6,635 bases of DNA, from contig CAMHMG010000169.1 of the NCBI GenBank assembly GCA_946186175.1, positions 1-6,635 of the forward strand, given 5' to 3'. Of this stretch, positions 1 through 5,642 are shown piece by piece. This DNA is from an uncultured Clostridia bacterium (GTDB lineage: Bacteria > Bacillota > Clostridia > Lachnospirales > Lachnospiraceae). Position 1 is the first letter of the stretch. Each line of letters starts with the position of its first letter. The notes beneath the pieces are model-generated. The model saw only the letters and a list, made by a program, of their open reading frames with translations, searched no databases and was not told the DNA's origin. The translations under genes were made by a program, and so were the position numbers.

Positions 1-837
1 TGTCTTCGTATCCAAAATAATAATTACTTCCTGAAGATTAGTAAAATCAACAGCCGGAATACATTTCGCAGATTGTGTTAGATTATTGGAATCCATTACA
101 ACATCCGCTACATATCCGATCAATATACCAGGTATAAACTTGTTGCTGACATGAGAAGTAACAATCTCAGCACCACTTTCTATTGTATCAGCTTTATTAA
201 TATAATTGACATGAATATATCCGTCACGCATTGTTGATATATCTCCGGTAACTGTACATAAACTGTCTGTACCGTTAATACATGCACTAATATTACTGCT
301 ATCATCAATTATAGAACGTACCTTTGAATATCCTTTGCCTGTCTCGATAACAATTCCTGCAAGTCCACCTTCAGCCAATATATTACATCCGACCTTGACA
401 CCTGATTCTGTACCCTTATCAATAATAAATGTATAAAACCAATTAGTTGAATCAGTTGCAATGACCCGCGCTCCGACAGTATTATAATCAACATATAGTT
501 CTTTCAGTCCGAGAAGATCCTGTAAACGGGATAATTCATATTTCTCCTGTTCATATTCTTTGATCTTAGATTTGTATTCTTCAATCTGTTGTACCAGTTC
601 TTTGTTTTCCTTGATCAATTCATTTTTTTCTTTTGTTTCGGTAACTGTATTATGAATTGAATAACCAACTGTATTGACACCAGTCTGCATAGGAGTTATT
701 AATGCGCTGGTTACGGACTTAAGGACTGAAAACCTGCTTTCAAATATAACTGATAACAACAGTAAAATTAAACAAATTATAGTTAAAAATAAATAAATAT
801 ATTTCGGTGGTATAACTTTTCTATCATGAAAATTCAT
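1..837 (-). CDS. mreC: Cell shape-determining protein MreC, 3' end outside window
   Basis: MreC is a membrane-anchored scaffold that links MreB and MreD with the penicillin-binding proteins of lateral wall synthesis; its bulk faces the outside of the membrane. Reading from ATG at 837, 279 codons stay open to the window edge. Visible in order are a short basic cytoplasmic tail (1-12), one hydrophobic membrane segment (about 13-32), a charged Lys/Glu-rich coiled coil (about 66-106) for dimerisation, and the beta-rich MreC domain. That domain includes ARVIATDSTNWFYTFIIDKG (123-142), close to the family's 'VIGRDPSNWY...IDKG' signature, and a late FIPGILIGYV stretch. The reading ends at a typical near-terminal 'PAVDFTNLQEV' segment, so probably only a few codons are missing. 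An AAAAAGGA ribosome site lies 10 nt before the ATG. mreB is not directly upstream; a PLP-enzyme gene is. Family assignment is secure; the full length is not visible. Confidence 0.93.
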   Translation of the reverse strand, partial: MNFHDRKVIPPKYIYLFLTIICLILLLLSVIFESRFSVLKSVTSALITPMQTGVNTVGYSIHNTVTETKEKNELIKENKELVQQIEEYKSKIKEYEQEKYELSRLQDLLGLKELYVDYNTVGARVIATDSTNWFYTFIIDKGTESGVKVGCNILAEGGLAGIVIETGKGYSKVRSIIDDSSNISACINGTDSLCTVTGDISTMRDGYIHVNYINKADTIESGAEIVTSHVSNKFIPGILIGYVADVVMDSNNLTQSAKCIPAVDFTNLQEVIIILDTKT

Positions 838-847
838 ATAAGCTACA

Positions 848-855
848 TCCTTTTT
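848..855 (-). promoter_or_regulatory. Ribosome binding site of mreC
   Basis: The mRNA-sense sequence AAAAAGGA ends 10 nt before the ATG at 837. The ATG inside 'GGATG' is followed at once by a stop codon, so it cannot start the gene. This supports the start at 837. Confidence 0.6.
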
Positions 856-869
856 AATTCAATATATAT

Positions 870-888
870 TTCACTAAAAATTCACTAA
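870..888. repeat. Direct repeat of 8 bp at one helical turn, upstream of mreC
   Basis: TTCACTAA occurs twice on the plus strand, at 870-877 and 881-888, separated by AAA, giving a period of 11 bp. It sits in the 70-nt spacer between the lyase-family gene and mreC, 33-51 nt before the mreC start. The spacing would place both copies on one face of the helix, as in some operators, but no factor is known and chance in AT-rich DNA is possible. Confidence 0.35.
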
Positions 889-907
889 TAAGATATATTA
901 CCACATT

Positions 908-2206
908 TTAATCAAATTGTCCAATTTTAACCAAACCCTTCTCTTCCATCCTCGCCAAAGACTTCATAATACCGAATCTTGCGTGATCATAAGACAACCC
1001 ACCCTGAAAATATACTGTGTAAGGCTCATGCATAGGCGCATCTGCAGATAACTCGATAGAGGCACCGGAAATAAAGGCTCCTGCAGCCATAATAACATCA
1101 CAGTCATATCCAGGCATTGCCCAAGGGGTAGGTGTAACATGTGAATCAACCGGAGCTGCATACTGGATTCCTTCGCAGAATGCAATAACTTTTTCCGGAT
1201 CATGGAAGGTTATAGCCTGAATAATATCGTGTCTCTTAGCTGTAGCATTAGGACTGCATTCAAACCCGAGATGCTCATATAAATTGGCAGCAAAAATAGC
1301 ACCCTTTAATGCACCATTTACTATCTGAGGGGCATTAAAAAGACCTTGAAAGAATTCGCGGTTAACTCCTAAGGTTGCACCAACCTCGCTTCCTAGTCCC
1401 GGTGCGGTTAATCTGTAATAAGCTTTATCAATACATTCCTTAGTACCGCATATATAACCACCGATCGGTGCAAGTCCGCCGCCCGGATTTTTAATAAGTG
1501 ACCCTACGATCATATCAGCTCCTGCATCAGAAGGCTCGATAATATCAACAAACTCACCGTAGCAGTTATCGACCATACAGATAATATTAGGACTGATATC
1601 CTTGATAAATGATATCAATTCGCCAATCTGTTTAACAGAAAATGTCGGTCTGGTAAGATATCCCTTTGAGCGTTGTATAGTCATCATCTTGGTTTTGTCA
1701 GATATTGCATTCTTAATTGCATCATAATCAAAGGTTCCGTCAGGAAGAAGTTCTACCTGTTTGTATGTAACACCATATTCTGCAAGCGAACCTGTAGATT
1801 TTCTGATTCCTATTATCTCCTCCATTGTATCGTAAGGCTTACCAACAGGTGATATAAGCTCATCACCGGGGCGAAGTACAGATGATAACGCAAGATAAAG
1901 AGCGTGTGTTCCGCATGTAATCTGCGCACGTACAAGTGCTGCCTCGGTATGGAAAATGTCTGCATATACCTTCTCTAAGGTCTCTCTTCCTATATCGTTA
2001 TAACCGTATCCTGTTGTAGGGGAAAAATGTGCCTCTGCAAGCTTGTTCTTCTGCATAGCACAAAGAACCTTCATCTGGTTATATTCGGTTACTTTGTCAA
2101 TTTCTGCAAAACGTTCTTTTAATGACTCTTCTATTTTTTCTGATAGATTAAGTACGTTTTGCGAAACTCCCATTTGTTCGTAAATATTATATAATTTATC
2201 AAGCAT
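908..2206 (-). CDS. Methionine gamma-lyase family PLP-dependent protein (aluminium resistance protein family)
   Basis: This 432-residue protein is full length for the family often annotated as methionine gamma-lyase family or aluminium resistance protein (Pfam Met_gamma_lyase type), fold-type I pyridoxal-phosphate enzymes in the cytoplasm. Seen in sequence are GYGYND (66-71), a cofactor-region stretch QITCGTHALYLAL (95-107), the acidic residue expected to contact the pyridine nitrogen at D213 in MVDNCYGEF, and the probable Schiff-base lysine K239 in SLIKNPGGG, followed by a Gly-rich C-terminal part ending near QGGLSYDHARFGI (401-413). ATG at 2206 has an AGGAGG site 11 nt upstream. It follows miaA in the same direction; a similar linkage is common in Clostridia, and from memory the Bacillus homologue ynbB also lies near miaA. 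The true substrate of this family is not settled: a C-S lyase is likely by fold, while the aluminium link is historical. Family is sure, reaction is not. Confidence 0.9.
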   Translation of the reverse strand: MLDKLYNIYEQMGVSQNVLNLSEKIEESLKERFAEIDKVTEYNQMKVLCAMQKNKLAEAHFSPTTGYGYNDIGRETLEKVYADIFHTEAALVRAQITCGTHALYLALSSVLRPGDELISPVGKPYDTMEEIIGIRKSTGSLAEYGVTYKQVELLPDGTFDYDAIKNAISDKTKMMTIQRSKGYLTRPTFSVKQIGELISFIKDISPNIICMVDNCYGEFVDIIEPSDAGADMIVGSLIKNPGGGLAPIGGYICGTKECIDKAYYRLTAPGLGSEVGATLGVNREFFQGLFNAPQIVNGALKGAIFAANLYEHLGFECSPNATAKRHDIIQAITFHDPEKVIAFCEGIQYAAPVDSHVTPTPWAMPGYDCDVIMAAGAFISGASIELSADAPMHEPYTVYFQGGLSYDHARFGIMKSLARMEEKGLVKIGQFD

Positions 2207-2217
2207 GTATGTAGTCG

Positions 2218-2223
2218 CCTCCT
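2218..2223 (-). promoter_or_regulatory. Ribosome binding site of the lyase-family gene
   Basis: A full AGGAGG core in mRNA sense lies 11 nt before the ATG at 2206. The spacing is slightly long, but no other in-frame start is nearby, so it fixes the start. Confidence 0.7.
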
Positions 2224-2252
2224 AAAAACTTAAAAATTAATATGATTATGCT

Positions 2253-2281
2253 ATATTAAATAATATTATTATTGCACACAA
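2253..2281 (-). promoter_or_regulatory. Possible sigma-A-type promoter before the lyase-family gene
   Basis: In mRNA sense, TTGTGT (2276-2281) and TAATAT (2253-2258) are separated by exactly 17 nt. The -35 keeps TTG and the -10 matches four of six consensus bases. A start a few bases downstream would give a leader of roughly 40 nt holding the AGGAGG site. The spacer contains the perfect 12-bp palindrome AATAATATTATT (2259-2270). In DNA this AT-rich such matches arise by chance, so the call is tentative; read-through from miaA is also possible as no terminator is seen. Confidence 0.3.
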
Positions 2282-2309
2282 AATCAAAGTAGCTATTATT
2301 CTTATTATT

Positions 2310-3275
2310 TTAGAAAATATTGACTTCTTTGCATTTATCTTTTATAAACTTGATCTGCTCATCAACCGTAGTTATCTTATCTTTATCAACCCAAATGACA
2401 TTACGTTCTCTGCGAAACCATGTAAGCTGTCTTTTTGCAAAATGTCTGGTATCACGCTTTAAGATATATATAGCATCTTCAAGACTGCATTCCCCGTTAA
2501 TGTAAGGAATTATCTCCTTATATCCAAGTCCCTGCATAGAAACCATGTCAGGTGTGCAGCCATACTCAAGCAAAGACTTTACTTCATCAACCAGATCGTC
2601 TTTGATCATCATATCAATTCGTTTTTCTATTCGTTCATATAGAACATCTCTACTCTGATTCAATACAAAATAAGCAAAATTATATGGTGACTCTTTAAGC
2701 CGCTGTTCTTCATTGTGTTTTGATATAGGATAACTGTTTTCTTTATAGAATTCCAATGCTCTTATAACACGTTTTACATTATTCTCATGAATGTTGTCAG
2801 CAGAAAAAGGATCAACATTTCTTAATAAATCATGTAGTTTGGACGCTCCATTCTTTTCATAGAAATCATTAAGCTCTTTACGATAAGCAGATTCGGTACC
2901 TGCATTGTCCTCATCATTGAATTCTATATCATAAATGATAGACTGAATATAGAAGCCAGTTCCGCCGACAATGATCGGGATTTTTCCACGCTCATATATC
3001 TGTTTAATAGCTTCTTTTGCATACTTCTGAAAAAGATATATATTAAAATCCTCTGTAGGCTCAAGAATATCAATTAAATGATGGGGAACACCATCCATTT
3101 CTTCGGGTCTGATCTTAGCTGTACCTATATCCATACGCTTATATACCTGCATGGAATCTGCAGATATTATCTCGCCACCCACTTCTTTTGCAAGTTTAAT
3201 GGAAAGCTCGGTCTTACCTACAGCAGTTGGACCTGTTAATATTATTAATGGCTTTTTGTTAGTATCATTAATCAT
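2310..3275 (-). CDS. miaA: tRNA dimethylallyltransferase MiaA
   Basis: MiaA transfers a dimethylallyl group from DMAPP to N6 of A37 in tRNAs reading UNN codons, the first step toward ms2i6A; it acts in the cytoplasm. The 321-residue protein has the normal family length. Motifs are the P-loop GPTAVGKT (15-22), ISADSMQVYKRMDIGTAK (37-54) with the catalytic aspartate expected at D40, VPHHLID (63-69), VGGTGFYI (103-110), a KRVIRALEFY stretch (168-177), MQGLGYKE (247-254) and AKRQLTWFRRE (280-290). A longer reading from GTG at 3284 exists, but that GTG lies inside GGGTGA, which sits 5 nt before the ATG at 3275 and looks like the ribosome site, so ATG 3275 is preferred. The gene lies 86 nt downstream of mutL with no clear terminator between, as in many Clostridia. 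No hfq gene follows it here. Confidence 0.96.
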   Translation of the reverse strand: MINDTNKKPLIILTGPTAVGKTELSIKLAKEVGGEIISADSMQVYKRMDIGTAKIRPEEMDGVPHHLIDILEPTEDFNIYLFQKYAKEAIKQIYERGKIPIIVGGTGFYIQSIIYDIEFNDEDNAGTESAYRKELNDFYEKNGASKLHDLLRNVDPFSADNIHENNVKRVIRALEFYKENSYPISKHNEEQRLKESPYNFAYFVLNQSRDVLYERIEKRIDMMIKDDLVDEVKSLLEYGCTPDMVSMQGLGYKEIIPYINGECSLEDAIYILKRDTRHFAKRQLTWFRRERNVIWVDKDKITTVDEQIKFIKDKCKEVNIF

Positions 3276-3280
3276 AATTG

Positions 3281-3286
3281 TCACCC
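3281..3286 (-). promoter_or_regulatory. Ribosome binding site that decides the miaA start
   Basis: GGGTGA in mRNA sense matches the GGTGA part of the Shine-Dalgarno consensus and lies 5 nt before ATG 3275. The alternative in-frame GTG (3282-3284) is part of this element and has no good ribosome site of its own (only CC and AT-rich sequence upstream). Confidence 0.65.
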
Positions 3287-3361
3287 GGTTCTAATTTAAT
3301 TCATTTATTTTTGTGGAATAAGATAACAAATTTTAGTCCCTTGATAATTCACTTATTCTGA

Positions 3362-5509
3362 TCAGATAAACTCGTCCTCTGAATTATCCTGAATACGTTT
3401 GAATTTGCGTTCGACTTCTGTTTTTGTAAGTGAGATCATTGTTGGTCTTCCATGAGGACAGTTATATGGATTGTCTAATGTCATCATTTCGTCCAAAAGC
3501 TCATTGGCCTCAGCAAATGATATCTCGGTATTACCTTTGATTGCGGCCTTACACGCCATTCCCGAAAGCTTCTCTACAAAGAAATCAATGGATATCTTAC
3601 TTCGTTCATCCTTAAGAGCATTAATCAATTCATCAAATAGAATCTGCGGATCAATTCCCATGATATCATCAGGAACTGCACGTATAACAACTGCATCATC
3701 TCCGAAATCTTCAAGTTCGAATCCGGTCTTTTCAAACAGCTCAATATGAGCTTTCAATAAGATCAGTTCAGAGTTATCGATATGAATAACCTTAGGAGGC
3801 AATAACTGCTGGGAGTATACAGTATTTTTTGCAGCCATACCCATAAGATGTTCAAACATAACCTTTTCATGAGCTGCATGCTGATCCATAATGTATAATT
3901 TATTATCAAATTCAATCAACCAGTAGGTCTTAAACACCTGCCCGATCAGGCGGTGTTTCTTTCTTGCTTCAGGTGAAATGAATTCCTCAACAGGCATGGA
4001 TAGCTGCTCGTTTATAACAACGTCATCCTTTTCTATACGTGTTTCGTCCGTTGTTGTTGGGTTATCACTCGGCAATACTGCCTGTTCTCTAACCGGATCG
4101 TTATTCACAGATGGTGTTTTAACTTCGTTAACCGAAGCGCTTTCATCAAGTAATGTTTTCTCTTTATTATCAGATTTAATTTCGCCGGATAGCGTCGTGC
4201 TTACATTAACCAAATCCTTATCTTCTTGTAAAGGTATATTATTTATTTCAGTGTTATTATATATTGTAGCCTCTTTCTCAATCGATTTAATGTTTTTGTC
4301 TATTAAATCAGAAGTATTTTGTGCTACTTTATTCTCAATGACGGGTTCTTTGATGCTTTGACTAACTGTATTTTTCTTTGTTTCATTATGAAATGCCTCA
4401 CCGTATTTCATAGCTCTGGCCTTAACTTCAAAGGGTTCAGGGACATTAGCTGTCTGCTTTTTCATCTGCTCTATCATTATAGCTTTTTCTTCTTTTACAG
4501 TACGAAGCGACATATCCTGAATCATTTCAGGCTCAAGAAGTGCCTTACGAACAGAATCCTTGACAAAATCAAACAACTGCTCATTATCAGAATACTTGAA
4601 TTCCATCTTCTGAGGATGTACATTGACATCTAACTTATTGGAATCCATAGTGAAATGAAGCGTTGTGAATGGAAAACGATGGATCATTATGAAAGATTTG
4701 TATCCCTCTTCTATCGCTTTGGTAACAATATTGCTTCTAATGGAACGTCCATTAACAAAATAGTGCTCAAAACTCCTGTTTCCTTTAGAAACAAATGATT
4801 TGCCGATATATCCTTCGACGGAAAGATTACCGACACTTCGTTTGATTGGTATAAGATTGGCAGATATATCTTTGCCGTAAATATGGTATATGACATCCTG
4901 AAGTTTGCCATTGCCTGAAGTTGAAATCTTATTATTACCGTTAATGATATATTTAAATGATATGTCAGGTCTTGAAAGAGCAAGCTTTGTTACAAGATCA
5001 GTGATATAGCCACCCTCTGTTGTGGGTGTTTTAACAAATTTCTTTCTGGCAGGAACATTATAGAATAAGTTCCGCACTATAATAGTTGTGCCTGTAGGTG
5101 CACCGATCTCTTCGCTGGCAATCTCCTTACCGCCATGTATTTCATATCTAAGTCCTGTAAGATCAGAAGGTGTTTTGGTAATACATTCAACCTGGGAAAC
5201 CGCAGCGATACTTGCAAGCGCTTCCCCACGAAAGCCTAAAGAGCTTACAGATAGCAGGTCTTCTATTGTCATGATCTTGCTTGTGGCATGTCTGATAAAT
5301 GCAGTAGGAACATCCTCCTTGGGAATACCTCCACCATTATCCGTAATGCGCATAAATGAAAGACCGCCCTCTTTGATCTCCACGGTGATAGCGGTGGCTC
5401 CTGCATCTATGGCATTTTCAATAAGTTCCTTTGCAACTGAGGAAGGACGGTCAATGACCTCCCCTGCAGCTATTTTGTTAATTGTTTCTTGGTCTAAAAC
5501 TTTAATCAT
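3362..5509 (-). CDS. mutL: DNA mismatch repair protein MutL with endonuclease domain
   Basis: MutL couples mismatch recognition by MutS to strand incision. The 715-residue protein starts with the GHKL ATPase fold: IAAGEVIDRP (13-22), ELIENAIDAGA (28-38, catalytic Glu 28 and Mg-binding Asn 32), DNGGGI (57-62), HATSKI (74-79), GFRGEALASI (92-101), FVNGR (251-255) and DVNVHPQK (294-301). A poorly conserved polar linker (about 331-508) follows. The C-terminal domain has the metal-binding endonuclease motif DQHAAHEKVMFE (542-553, DQHA-x2-E-x4-E), ACKAAIK (652-658) and CPHGRP (684-689). This fits nicking MutL proteins of bacteria lacking MutH. QQLLPP (567-572) may be the sliding-clamp contact. A longer reading from TTG 5536 has no ribosome site; ATG 5509 has AAGGA 7 nt upstream and gives the family's usual MIKVLDQ start. 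It follows mutS by 133 nt. Confidence 0.97.
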   Translation of the reverse strand: MIKVLDQETINKIAAGEVIDRPSSVAKELIENAIDAGATAITVEIKEGGLSFMRITDNGGGIPKEDVPTAFIRHATSKIMTIEDLLSVSSLGFRGEALASIAAVSQVECITKTPSDLTGLRYEIHGGKEIASEEIGAPTGTTIIVRNLFYNVPARKKFVKTPTTEGGYITDLVTKLALSRPDISFKYIINGNNKISTSGNGKLQDVIYHIYGKDISANLIPIKRSVGNLSVEGYIGKSFVSKGNRSFEHYFVNGRSIRSNIVTKAIEEGYKSFIMIHRFPFTTLHFTMDSNKLDVNVHPQKMEFKYSDNEQLFDFVKDSVRKALLEPEMIQDMSLRTVKEEKAIMIEQMKKQTANVPEPFEVKARAMKYGEAFHNETKKNTVSQSIKEPVIENKVAQNTSDLIDKNIKSIEKEATIYNNTEINNIPLQEDKDLVNVSTTLSGEIKSDNKEKTLLDESASVNEVKTPSVNNDPVREQAVLPSDNPTTTDETRIEKDDVVINEQLSMPVEEFISPEARKKHRLIGQVFKTYWLIEFDNKLYIMDQHAAHEKVMFEHLMGMAAKNTVYSQQLLPPKVIHIDNSELILLKAHIELFEKTGFELEDFGDDAVVIRAVPDDIMGIDPQILFDELINALKDERSKISIDFFVEKLSGMACKAAIKGNTEISFAEANELLDEMMTLDNPYNCPHGRPTMISLTKTEVERKFKRIQDNSEDEFI

Positions 5510-5516
5510 TACTTTT

Positions 5517-5521
5517 TCCTT
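5517..5521 (-). promoter_or_regulatory. Ribosome binding site that decides the mutL start
   Basis: AAGGA in mRNA sense lies 7 nt before ATG 5509. The upstream in-frame TTG at 5536 is preceded only by AT-rich sequence without a purine-rich core, so the first nine residues of the longer reading are unlikely to be translated. Confidence 0.75.
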
Positions 5522-5586
5522 ATTTTTTATATTCAAATTATTATTCTTCTACTATTCCGACATCAGTTGGGATTATCGTATTATTC

Positions 5587-5616
5587 TTAATATCTTGCCT
5601 TTTTGATCATATGCAT
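5587..5616 (-). other. Tiny ORF with a good ribosome site in the mutS-mutL spacer
   Basis: A GAGGAG element (5619-5624) lies 8 nt before an ATG at 5610 that opens MIKKARY and then TAA; an in-frame ATG at 5616 would give MHMIKKARY but sits only 2 nt from the element. The reading ends 77 nt before mutL. The site is better than the ones of mutL and miaA, yet the peptide is 7-9 residues. It may be a leader peptide, the start of a decayed gene, or chance. No function can be assigned. Confidence 0.3.
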
Positions 5617-5642
5617 GTCTCCTCGTAGATGTTAACTCAAAA

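Noticed and set aside
309..494. A 61-codon minus-strand ORF
   Set aside because: It lies inside mreC in another frame; the mreC frame is open across the whole stretch and matches the family.
2259..2270. AATAATATTATT as a terminator hairpin after miaA
   Set aside because: A perfect palindrome with no loop and no G-C pairs would not form a stable RNA hairpin; an operator or chance is more plausible.
3316..3358. Inverted repeat GAATAAG (3316-3322) and CTTATTC (3352-3358) in the mutL-miaA spacer as a terminator
   Set aside because: The stem is only 7 AT-rich pairs with a 29-nt loop and no U-tract follows it, so a terminator is not supported.
5088..5606. A 172-codon plus-strand ORF and other plus-strand ORFs at 3471-3749, 3978-4361 and 4319-4633
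   Set aside because: All lie antisense to mutL, whose conserved motifs span the same DNA; their translations are low-complexity Ser/Ile/Leu-rich strings typical of antisense shadows.
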